From Ciona savignyi (lineage: Eukaryota; Chordata; Ascidiacea; Phlebobranchia; Cionidae), in NCBI GenBank assembly GCA_000149265.1, contig CH003416.1, forward strand, positions 636,698 to 700,697: a DNA stretch of 64,000 bases. Direction: 5' to 3'. The notes under the pieces are model-generated. The model saw only the letters and a program-made list of their open reading frames with translations, ran no database searches and was not told the DNA's origin. The position numbers and the translations under genes are program-made. Positions 1-12,604 of the stretch are shown piece after piece (the stretch's first letter is position 1; each line of letters starts with the position of its first letter).

Positions 1-70
1 TCGCGTCAACAACCACAGCGGTGTGCGCTGCATCGAGAATTTCTATTGTCCGACTTGTATTGACAACTAA
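1..70 (+). CDS. Possible 3'-terminal coding exon (partial, Cys-rich)
   Basis: Reading from base 2 there are 22 open codons ending in TAA at 68-70. The peptide is cysteine-containing and ends IENFYCPTCIDN. Its base composition is less AT-rich than the sequence after the stop. The rest of the gene would lie to the left of the window, so no function can be given. An AATAAA-like hexamer lies far downstream (about 625), so a long 3' UTR would be needed. It could also be a chance open stretch. Confidence 0.35.
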   Translation, partial: RVNNHSGVRCIENFYCPTCIDN

Positions 71-3000
71 GGTAAACTATTGTTGGGACAAATAACTAGA
101 ACGTCACTGGATTGTTATGCATTGCACATAAAAAGCAGCATTCAATTTAACGACGCAATGTGCCACTGTTTGCTATGTTATGTGTTCCGAAGTTGCCGCA
201 AGTTAATGTCCAGCGGTCATTGTTGTCTGTTTGTTCACCAAGTACGCTCCCTTTTCCCCGCTTCATGAGAAAACTGCTTTATCATGCAGATAACAATAGC
301 CAGCCACCATTTAACCAAAGTAAAATGCCAAAATGCGAATTATGCTTTGTTCTGATATAGAACAGGGTTATTTGTAAAGGACGATTTCCTTATTACTGAA
401 CCATTCATTCATTAAAGGGGTAGGAATCCATTGAACTCTCGAGCCATATTTACTAGTGATGTCCTTAGTGATTTCTGCTTTGTGTTTGAAAATGTTATCC
501 CCCTCGGCTGAAAATATATTTATCTTAATACCGGAAATAATTCAAATAACACGAACCATAGCCGGGTTACCCGAGCTATTGTAGTATATTACTAACTGCA
601 GTTTGTATAGTTTTGTTCAACCCAATAAACCACCCGGTTAGACAATAACCTCAAAACAATTAAGCCAAACTGACCGACATATATTATATGTCGGAACGTC
701 TTTAACCTAATCGAGTCGACGGCATGCAATACTTATGGATAGTTATATATATCATATGGACAAATATTGCATAAACCTAGTGGACTACTATTACTGCTGC
801 TTAATAATTTATAAAATAATAATTTGGAAATACATTTAAAAAAAATGTTCTTAAGATTTTTTCCTCGCCGTTTAATAATGGAGGCTTGTATAAGACGTTT
901 TTCGTTTTTGCATTAGATTAGAACTACAAAGTCAATTGTGTAAGTTGGTGTAATGTGTTCATGAATATTAATGATGATATTTTTATACGAACACAATAAC
1001 GTTCAAGAACACTGTTGGTCCGGTCCACCGCCCAATAATGGACTAAAGATCAATCGGCTTATCTCTATACACTCGATATAGAATATGTAAATATACAACT
1101 GTATAGGTTTATCACGGTTTTTGCGATCGTGCCAATAATAGAAACACCAGCTTTACGTAAGCTTTATTTCAGCGAACTTAAAACGCTGCCCAAATAAACC
1201 TTTTTCTGACGCTGACCAGTCATCATGGCTCGCTGCTGGTCATGTTCTTGGAACTGGTTAGAAAAATAGAATGCGCTGTCATGCCATGAATGCCACACGC
1301 GGTAAAGATTCCGCTAAAACATGGGGACTAACATTTAGCAATAACCACATTGCATTTAGACTTTCGATCACTTTACTTTTCTATTTGTGAATGAATTTAT
1401 TAAAAAAAAATGTTCACTTGTTCACAGGATCACAATATTACCAAAATAACTGGCCATATCACTTGGTGTAATAGCGGTATATAACCGATCTGTCTAAGCT
1501 GGATATTCGATATGCTACAACTTAATCTTCAAAAGACAACGAACTGTATAATATGACGGGATAACACATCTAAAAATGCTTTTATTCCTCCCATGATTTT
1601 TACTTTTCCCAACATAATATTAAACTCGTTGGACGGTAAATTAGCAGGAAAATGAGAGTTATAGTGTTATTTTAATAACTCCAACAATAATTTCCGGATT
1701 TCGAAATTCTGCTAGTCATTTGTTTTACATTGGTGTGCTATAAAAATATCCATAATCAGGATGTTCCCCGCCCTTGAAATATTTGCCAATTAAACTAATT
1801 TCGGAGAACCCGTTTAGAAGCGTTTCGTGACCGGCCCAGTACGTCACGAATCCTATATTAAAGTGCATTAAATAATTCTCATTCCTTTCGACCTGTGGTT
1901 GTCGTATATATATGACAGTGTGGGCTGGCCATAGTAAACAGTTAGTTCGCCACAGTACATAAACATGCAAATTATAACAAGTTGAGAGGGTGTGGAACTT
2001 ATAAAAAGTCTTAAACAAGACTCTTGAAGTGTTATGGTGAGCTACAAAAGTACAAATATTTATGTCAGTTTCCTGTCGATCAATATCCTTAGATTTATTT
2101 CCAGGCAAATAACCACTTCTACAGGATAGATCAATATTTTTATTTCCTTCGTTTATTTACACGCGCTGTGCCTCGCATTTTATTGCGATGGCATAGTACA
2201 ATCAAATTATCACTAAGCTCAAAAATGCTTTACTTGGACTAGATTGTTCACGCAATCGTAGCTTGCGCGACCCGCAGGCACACTTTAGGGTGTAGTTTTC
2301 ATACTGCCAAAAAAAACAGTTACAGTTGGACAGTCGTTAATTAAGCATGAAACCAGAAGTTGCATAATAAGCGTGCACGGCACTATATAGGGCTAATCGT
2401 AAGTCAATATTACTTTTTATGTTACCTATACTAAATGATATAGCCATAGACAATCGTTTGATAAATCGTGGAGTCGTCACTACAATATATGCAGGACCGA
2501 ATGAGACAACTAAAGATACATCGGACTAACACAATGTACATTAAAGTGAATTACGAATACACATGTTATTGAAAAAGCGGCAGGAGTTGCATGTATGCGG
2601 TGTTACGCTTTGAAGCGTAGGTTACTTTCTATAGCCAGTATGACAAGAGGGGCCACCACAATGTAATAAGTTGGCGTAGGTGTAATATTCTAATCACTCA
2701 GTATACATTTCTGTTCGGAAATTGGTTACGCTCTTGCGTTGTCGCTTGAGTGATATTCTCCGCCTCTGCGCATGAACCTGTTGTAAAATGAACTTCCTGG
2801 TTTGGTCACGTCACTGGCAATATCAATTTGTTAAGTTATCCCTGATTTGACGCTTGTACCACCGGAAATTCCGAGTTCGGTCACCATTGGCTATGTACAT
2901 TTGTTAAAGGATTATTTCGCCAAAACGTCATGATTTCCAACTTAACAAAGCATGTGTTGACATATTTTTAAAGTTACGTATGCTGTAACAACATTACCTG

Positions 3001-4643
3001 GTTTTATTATGATCTATAGCTTTGAGTCAATTTTTTTAGATATGCCTCTATGTCATATAAAGGTTTGGAAAGAGGTGGTCTCGCACGCATTGCGTATGAC
3101 GCATCATTGCACCGTATAAACCAGTGATGTCAATCTCTTTTTTGCAGCCTCACGATTACAAAGTGCCAGGCGGCATAGTTTTACGTAGTAATACAAACGT
3201 TTATCTGCTAAAGAAAATTGGTCTGTAATAAATTACGTCAAATTTATATTTAAACGATACCTTACTGGTTGATACTAATTTAGAGTACGCATTTAGCATT
3301 TTTGTTGACTTAAACGAGCAAGGAAAATAACATATCGAATTTAAATAAAATTTTAAAGTAAAATTACAAGATAAAGTGCCCATAAACATTACCAGAGAAT
3401 TACTGCCAGTTACGTTTGTTTTATTGGGATATCCGTGTCGGAGAGAGAGGAAAGGATAATGGTGTGCAGTCAGCACATAGATTTAAAGCAGTAGCATCTG
3501 TGTAACTGTGAAAAATGATATCATAATGCAGATGCATATATATATTTAGTTGTTTTTCGTTATTTTTGTTGAGCCTTATTTATCCCTGTTAAAGATAGTT
3601 GCAGCGATTTGTTTATTAAGAAACGAAGTGCTTTGAATTAAACTTTCGTTGTTGGTACCGTTTTATACAAATCTGAATTGAGTAATTAATTTGATTTAAT
3701 GTAATTGGTTAGAAACCAACCGACCGTTTTTAATTTATTTCACCAACGTCAAAGCGAGGGTTGAACAACTTTTTATGACGTATAAATAGGCAGTTGCGCT
3801 ACAAAGGCGTGTCATGGATTTCGGCCTTGGGCAACTAACTTGCTGACTGTCTATGGTGGTGTTGATGATATTACAGGGTTGTTTACTGTTTTTATTGTGC
3901 AACAGGGTCGTGAAAACATTCTGTGTAATTCTTACGTGCAAATTATTGTAAGTAGTCCGGTAAAAAGTATTTGCTTCCGGTGACATAGCCTCGTCAGTCT
4001 AGGGGAAGGCTATAGTGTTCAGGTGTTTTAGTTTTTTACATAGTTAGCGATTCTCTTGTCAGATTACGTTTTACATGTAAATTCGAGATACACCTTAGAT
4101 GTTACAAAATAAGTTACAGAAATAACGCAAAATTACTGATGGAATGTAGCCATTATATAACGATAATGATGGAATTGGCTAACACTACTCATGCATGTTA
4201 AAATATTATTACAAGGCAAATAAATAGTCACTTTGCAGCTTGAGTGTTCAATTCCGCGTTTATTACTTCTAATCGTTAAAGACTGAGTGTTAGGCAGAAT
4301 GCGTAAAATCATTCCATTTTTTATGCAAACCAATTTTATTTTTTTCCAATGTTCAGCGCATCTCGCAACATAGTAGTAAGTGCATTGTTACAGTGTTTAC
4401 TTTCCATGTAGGAAGAGGCGGTAATACGAGTTATCTCTTTGGTTGCTTTTAAACAGGATATATAGTGCCAGCATAATAATATTAACAAAAATGGTTAAAT
4501 GAAAGAATGGTGTGTGTGTGATAGGATGGATTAAACAACCTGCTCTAATATAAGAGTACTCTACGGCGAGTTTGTGTTTTTGTCTAATCCATTTTAATAT
4601 ATCGACAGCTTTTTACGCATTAGTTGCACATAAGTATATAGCG
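71..4643. other. Intergenic, no gene recognised
   Basis: AT-rich DNA upstream of the copper-brace/DOMON gene. The open frames here (for example 1725-2108 and 3201-3476 on the minus strand) have no recognisable domain, no convincing splice context and an unremarkable composition. The promoter of the downstream gene should lie in the last part of this stretch, but I see no diagnostic core element. Confidence 0.6.
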
Positions 4644-7600
4644 ATGAATGGCCATTTGGCTTTCATCGTATTTGCGATTTTGACGTCACAGACATTTGGT
4701 CATGTGAGACTGACCTTCCCACCTGCAAGAAGTTATCGGTTGGATTTTCTGGATAATGGCCGAACAAGGGGACCATGCGGATTCAATTCTTACCCTGGTA
4801 AGTCTTTTTATTTTGACAAATTCAAATTATTTATTCAGTGTTTTTTGGAACAACCTTATTACAAAAACAGTTATTTTGAGTTATTTCCCTTCATTAAAAT
4901 ACAGCTGTTAAACGAACTAGCCATTTAGCGCCGTAATTATCCTCTTACCGCGACCACAAATGTCCCGCAGGTTTGTTTCGGGTCAAACTATTACGTTGCA
5001 ACTGCGCTCGACATGTGCCACAGTTAAAGTCGGGTTGATTACTGGGAATTACATATGTCCACATGTATTATTGAATACGCAACTAAGCCGTTGACTCGCT
5101 TTCCCCGACCTGGGTTGTTTTCGATAAATAAACATTTGATCCACGCACACCGGATCTGACGTGGTAAACATTTAGTTCGGCTTGGGTATGTTTATTAAAA
5201 AAGTTTCCCTTTGTTTTAGGTGCACCGAGAACCACTCTGATTGAAGGCACGAGATTGAGAGTCACTTGGCATCTCGCTTACTCACATCGTGTGGGTAACA
5301 TGTTGCGCGTTCGCACGACCCATCTATATACACATTCAAATGTCTAAAACCTGTAGAACCACATAAACAGTATTTTAATTTGGCAAAACGTGTCTGGACC
5401 TAAATGCCTACACTTCTGCAATTTAAGTATTATAAAAATTACCAAACTCTATATCTACTATAATTCTGCTATATATCACTTACGCTTTACCTTTTAATCA
5501 TAGGGTGGAGCAGAAATTCAAATTATACGAGAAAATCCATTTAGCATCGTTACCAGTCTTACTCAAGGGGCTTTTTTGTTCCAGAACGATTCTACGTAAG
5601 TATTTAGCTCTATGCTTTCTAAATCAACCTTTTTATTGGGATGTTTATACAATGTGTAAGTAAACATCTTTTGATGTTCACTTTTAGGCGACAATACGCC
5701 GACGTCGTTTTGCCGGTTAATTTCACTTGTGACTCTTGTGCTATTCGTTTGCTGCGACAAGCTTCAGAATGGGGAAGAGCCTACAGGTTTTGGAGCTGTG
5801 GTGACGTCACCATCTTACGTCATCCAAACGCATCATCTGCTGTTTGTGCATCTCAGCCAGTTGTCCGTCCTACTAATTCATCTGGTGGACCAATTGGTGA
5901 GCCAGAACCAACAGGCGAACCAGAACCAACAGGAGAACCAGAACCAACTGGCGAACCAGAACCAACTGGCGAACCCGAACCGACAGGAGAACCAGAACCA
6001 ACAGGAGAACCAGAACCAACGGGCGAACCAGAACCCAACCCCGGCGGCCAAGTTGGGACATCTAGTATGAGTTTATGCCAACCTGCCCAACCACTTCAAT
6101 ACAATCTGTGCTACGCTGGAAAATGTTTAAACAATGGTACATGCGACTCCATGACAGGCGCTTGCAGTTGCATCAAGCTTTTTTCCGGGGAACGCTGCGA
6201 AAATAGAGGTATGTTATTATGCGACTGTTTTGAAAAAACAATATATTGTTTTGCCCTGTTTTATTTAACATAACTTTCACAGATGCAAGCTATTTAACGT
6301 ATTTGTCTATTTAGATCAGTGTTGGGTAGATGCTGATTGTGGAAACGGTAAATGTATCGACACGAGGAGTACAACTTACCCAAAACTCCTGTGTTATTGT
6401 GAACCAGGTTGGCACGGAGAGAATTGTAGAACAGGTTTGCATTTTTCAATTATAGGTATATATGTAAACCTTACAACGTTAGAAATGGAATACGAAAAGT
6501 TTAGTTGTTTTACACACAACATACTTTTAAACAGTTTTATGTTTATATGAGTACTAAAATAATTATACAGAAAATGTTGAGAAAACAATTTAACTTTTTT
6601 CAAAAATATATTAATCAAAGAAATGATTACAGGATCCGACATAATTGTCCAGCAAAACTATTCCACCAACGCCAACTATTGGACTCGGGAATTGGTGGCG
6701 GGACACATTTTTGTGCATTGGAGATTAGTAAATAACAACACGGAAGTAGAAGTTGCTGTGCGCGCCCGGACTTTAAGTTGGGTTGGGATTGGCTGGCGAC
6801 CACGAGGACTTACAACCAATTGCAAAAACTTCCCGTACAGCAGTTCACGACCTGCCATTGATGAAGCCGACGCAGCAATTGTTGCGTCCCTGAAGATGCA
6901 ACCCATTATCGAAGTGAGCATAATATACTAACAAAATATATGTCCAGTATGAACACTTGCATAAGGCTATTTATTCTACAGAAAAATCCAACAACTGATC
7001 CTGAAATTTCCATCGAAAATTCACTTCAGAGCAATATTGAGTCTAGATGTTCTGTTGGGGGCGGATCACAACCTACAGGTCAACCGGAACCTGAGCCTGA
7101 ACCTGAACCGGAACCAACTGGTGAGCCAGAACCAACTGCTGAGCCAGAACCAACTGGTGAACCCGAGCCCACTGGTGAACCCGAACCGATTGGCGAACCA
7201 AAACCAACTGGTGAACCCGAACCGACTGGTAGACCCGAGCCAACAGGTGAACCCGAGCCCACTGGTGAACCACAACCGACTGGCAAACCCGAACCGACTG
7301 GTGAACCCGAACCGACTGGTAGACCCGAACCGACTGGTGAACCCGAACCGACTGGTAGACCCGAACCGACTGGTGAACCCGAACCGACCGGAGAACCAGA
7401 ACCGACTGGCGAACCAGAACCGACCGGAGAACCAGAACCGACTGGCGAACCAGAACCAACCGGAGAACCAGAACCTGGTGCAACGCAAAGTCCCGGAAGT
7501 CCTCTTACCCATCCTATGGACTGCGTTGACGTAGTCATCGGATCCGTTAAAGGTAAATTTTAATATCTTTCTGAACTACTAGTTATATTACCTTGGCTGT

Positions 7601-10600
7601 GTTTATAACGTTTCTTTAATCATAGGAAACCTTCACCGAGTTCAGGATATGTACACGCGAGATCGCTCGACGCCAAGAACTGATTCGTTTTACGGAGGTA
7701 CAGATGATATAACTGGGTCTGCGGGTTCGCAAGTTGACGGATTCACCACGATCGTATTTAGGAAGAAAACAACAGGTATATGTTATATACATTTAATCAT
7801 ATTTTCTTTACTATTTTTCACGGCATACTTTTCTCATTCTGATCAATAAAAATGGAGGGCAATTTAGTTCAACTAATTTAAATTTCTCTTCCAGCTGTAC
7901 TTCAGTGCGACCACAGTATAGTAGATGCGCCAATGCAAGTTATTTGGGCTGTTGGTCAAGGTTTGGATTCATATGGACATAGCCCTAACTCTGGTCTCGA
8001 AGCTTGTACAGCAAGTGACTTCAAGTAAGCATTTTAAAATTGATATAACATTTGCCGATGATTACACACATATATGTATATATTATTGTGGCTAATTTTA
8101 TGTATGTATACTAAGTACGCTGGGAATCATGTCTACCAGAATTCCAGCTACCGATTTATTTTTACTACAACGTTCCAAATTGTAAGATGATTTTAAATAG
8201 CTGATTCGTTGTATGAAACATATGTTAATTCTAAGCAAGCTGTCTGCACATTACTTCGAGCTTTGACTATTGGTTATGTGGCGTCATTCAGCGTGGTATC
8301 AAGAGCACGGACCGGCAAAATACCTTATCTTGTGATTCATTTCTTTATTTTGTTAAACAAATTATTATCAGCTGATAATAATACGCATTTACACAGTCAT
8401 TGATATATAAATATGATAACGGTTCATTACGTATTCGCGACGTTATCTGACGTTTGTCCTGTTAAAAACTCTTCCTTATTTTTTCATTCACGGGATAACA
8501 CATGAATATCTTATATCTTATACATGGATCTTCTGACTATTAGAGCATAAGCATAAACATTTTCGTTTATAGATTTTACAGGCATGATGAAATTAAGTAC
8601 CATGGAACCGGTCGTTTGAGAAGGGGTTCCAGTACAATGAATTTCTATGGTAGGCTTTAAAATTTCATGTACATAGCATGTTAAGTGTACGCACCAGTTG
8701 TGTAGGTGTTTTCCTGTTTGTTTACATATTCGCAATTTATTTATTGAATAACAACTCTTGTTTGGATGGTATATATATATAAGAGATAAAAGTGCCATCA
8801 ACGTTTATTTTTACATGTTTATTTTTACAGAAAACCCGAACCCTGCACCTGCCACATCAGCCCCAGGAATATGTTCTACCTTAACTGGGGAGTACAAATT
8901 ACCACGCTCTTGTGATGCCTCAGACGAAACGTTCGACTGCGAGTATTACCTGTCATGGTCTTTGGCTGAATCAACTGGCGTAGTCACCTTTAACCTGAAA
9001 GTAATTTGTTCTTTGTACAGTTTGAAGTTGTTGATTGCACTGGAAGTTTGATATGATGTATATTCTACTATATACAATGCATATATGGTGTTATGCGGAA
9101 ACACAGTATATCATTCCACTAATTTATTAGTCTGCATATATGCAAATAGGAAACTACGTAAAACAACAGTCTGATGAATGTAAATATTTCCGTGTGGTTT
9201 AAGTATTTGCATACGTAAATGTATTCAAAAACTTATATTCAAATTGGTTAAAAGGATTTAACGAATCTCTCCCACAGTCGAAACAAGTGAACACACGTTG
9301 GCTTGCCTTGGGCATCAGCTCTGACAAACAAATGGCAAACACCGACGCCCTCATCGCTTGGATAGACAATCAAGGCAACCCAGTGGTAAACGATAGGTGA
9401 GACGAGTTCATTGCTTTCAGTCTATATGTTATGATTCCTTGGGCTGTGAAGCGAGGCGGATTCTGCCGATGCAGAAGATCGTATTTATAGGAGTAAACGT
9501 CATAGCTTCCTGGCAAGAGGCTCACCACCTACGATTCAATTTACATGTAGAGTAATCACTACACAGGTACATAAACTCCATAAAGGGAAATTGTTATGAC
9601 GCTAATAAGAATTAATCATAAAATAGCCATCGAACCTTTAAAATACCTTGTCATGATCAGTTTAAATTGTCATTCTATTTCTCCATATTTCAGAAGTTCG
9701 CCAAGCGTGTCTAATTCTTTAAACATTGTTATTCTTATTTTAATTTCTTGGGGAGAATTGGTTCCTGTTACAACAAAGGTTTTAATTTATATGGGGTTTC
9801 CGTCATTCCGTTGCTATAACCTGGTAATTGTTTACACGACAGTTAGGCCACTTCTTTTTGAGTGCCCGAAAGACAATGAGTAATGTTGCGTTTCGACCGC
9901 CTTTAGGGGTTGTAATGCGTCTTAAAGTGGCTATTGTTGGTGACCACAAGTGGCCCTTGATACTTCAGAGGAGTTCTATTCTTCTTTTTCTAACGACGAA
10001 ATCCGAGTAAATTCTTAACAATCGTCATTGAACCTACTCTTCTCTTGATTTACACCAAGTGCTGTCGACAACCCTAAAAATGATCCTGCATATTTAAAAT
10101 CTGAACATTTTCCCACGAAGCTTCACACTTTCTCCGTTTCATCATAATTCCAATAGTTTTGCCCATGTGGGAATTCCTTATCCAATACAGCAAGATGCAT
10201 TTTTTTGCAAAAATGCCCGGTCATACAACTCCACGGGTTTCCATTGAAAGCCGACACGATCAAAACCAGTTTCAGCTATTGGGTTTTCTTAGTGCAAGAC
10301 ATTTTACAGACGTTAAGCTTGAATGATTTATCCTGGACTCGTGGTAATCTAAATAATGGTCGTGTAGGAAATTATTTTGAGTTTTACCATGCACATTTGG
10401 ATATAAATAAAAGTACCTCTCAAGTGCTGTGCCAGTTTATTTAAGTGCAACAAATTTGTGCAGACAATTATGTTTTTACCGGCAGGTTATTTTACCGTCC
10501 ATTATTGCTCATAAATATTAAAAACGCTTTTCAGATGGGCAAGTGGCAGGAGTCGTCCACAAATGGACTCCGTAAACTCTGTAACCGATGTCAGTGGAAG

Positions 10601-12562
10601 TTACACAAACGGAGTTATGTCATTCCAGGTAAAACTTGTTTTTTTAATTTTTTCAAACCAAGTTTTTTTGTTTCCACTATGTGCATATACCCACCCTATA
10701 TATATAGGGATAAAGCGTTTAAACTGAGTATGTATATGGTGTCTTGTTTTTGTTATACCTTCAAGTTTAATTCTGGCAATAGACGACACACTGCTTTTAA
10801 GAAAGGATTCGTTTTTCCAAAAATGCCCCTTATTATCCACAAATATAAATGGTAATATATTTTACAGTTTTCGCGTTTGAGGGACACCGGAGACGCCTCG
10901 CAAGATGTCAAATTCTCCGATAGCGATTGCCAGTACATGTTTTATGCGAGTGGCCCGTTAAACGGTGACCGTAGTGATATAAACTACCACACTTCTATTC
11001 CAATAATCAGCAATAACAAGGTTTGTGAATACGTTTTAAAATTTATGTTCTTTTATTTTTGTGTCGAATAAAACATAAAGGATATATATATAGCAAGCAA
11101 CTAGTAAAAAACGTTTAATATCACAAAAATTCTGTACTTTTTACTTAGATCTGTATCCGTGGCTGTAGTTTTAGTCCGATACCCTCGGTTGCCACTCTGG
11201 AAGGCAGTTTGCGAATGTCAGAGAAAGTGTTCACCGCTGATTTGGTCGATCCCAATTCACAAAACTTTAAAAACATAAAAGCAGAGATAGAACCCTTGGT
11301 AAGTAGAATATATGTGCTGTTGTCAAATGTACAGTTACAATTTTAGCTTTTTTTTTAAATTTTTACACTCTTATGACACCTGCTAGATTCAAGCAACCTT
11401 TGAGCGGGCAAGCGGTAATTTGGGTTATGGGTCAATGACTCAAGTTAACATTACTGGATTCAAACCCGGCAGTGTTATTGCTGAGTATGTTGTTAGGGTC
11501 ACTTATACGAACTCCACGCTGTCACCTAACGACGTGGCGGTAAGTAGTTTTATATTTATAGACTTTATTTTAGAGCTAGTCAGAGCGGCGATCAAAATTT
11601 TGTTAGTTGCATTTTAATCTAATTATTTACCAACGGAGATGTTAAAATATGTGTTAATTGATCAATTAAACCACGAGTTAATTATTTAATTTCTTCATTC
11701 ACTCTCTTTACACTGCTTAACACTGATCTCTATAATCGTTCAATTAAAAGTTAGACGTGTGACAGACTTAAGCTTAAAATCACCGATAAAACCTTGGTTA
11801 CTGCAGAATCACCTACAAAGGAACTTTAACGAACAAGTCACTGCTAACAATGGTGCTTTACCCAACTCAAATATTCGTGTTGATTCTATTACCCTTTCAG
11901 GTATGGTTGTCATTCTGTTACAAATCAGCCCTTTTATTTAATGCATGTGATTAGCATTCTTAGCTTAACACTATATAACTCCCTAGAGTCTAGACTAATA
12001 TTTGGCACCGAGTATTTGCCATTTGATATAAATCGTCATTTAGCGGTATTTGACCTATCTGATACTAATGTGGCAAGAACGACGCATATTTTCTAAAAAC
12101 AAACGACATTTAGTATATTGTAGAAAGCGACAAGAGACCAGTTCGACTAGTGCCAACCAATGTGTGTTTTACAGAACAAATAGCTCCAACAACTACGTCT
12201 CCGGTTCCACCTGAGCCATTTGCCGAATGGAAAATTGCCGTCATATGTGCTTGTATCCTAGCCTTTGTTGCTATTGTTGTAGCGGTGGCTGCCGCGTGTG
12301 TTAGAAAACACAGAAAACAAGGTTGGTAGATTGTGTTGTTACGCTGAAACCGTAACGTTGTTTATTTACAATTTAAAAGAAATATAATAATTCAAATTCC
12401 ACTTTTGTCATAATGGTACTATTGTTACAGCTATAGTTGTGCTATTGTTACAGCTATAGTGTAATTCCTAATCGGTAATGTTACTTTTTTAAAGGGTTCG
12501 GTTTTTGAATGGAATACTTACTATACATGAGTCGATCGCCCTTACCATATTTAACCACGCAT

Positions 12563-12604
<42 letters not shown>

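Noticed and set aside
1725-2108. 127-codon open frame on the minus strand
   Set aside because: No domain, no splice partners, codon use like the surrounding AT-rich DNA.
5853-6061. Open frames on the minus strand through the exon 4 GEPEPT tract
   Set aside because: An 18-base repeat with no stop keeps several frames open; the sense frame is fixed by flanking EGF and copper-brace exons.
7037-7538. Four long open frames (one sense, three antisense) through the exon 7 repeat
   Set aside because: Same repeat effect. Only the frame starting at 6982 continues into DOMON sequence on both sides.
8582-8801. Minus-strand open frame over the small DOMON exon
   Set aside because: It is the antisense of the real 68-base exon plus intron.
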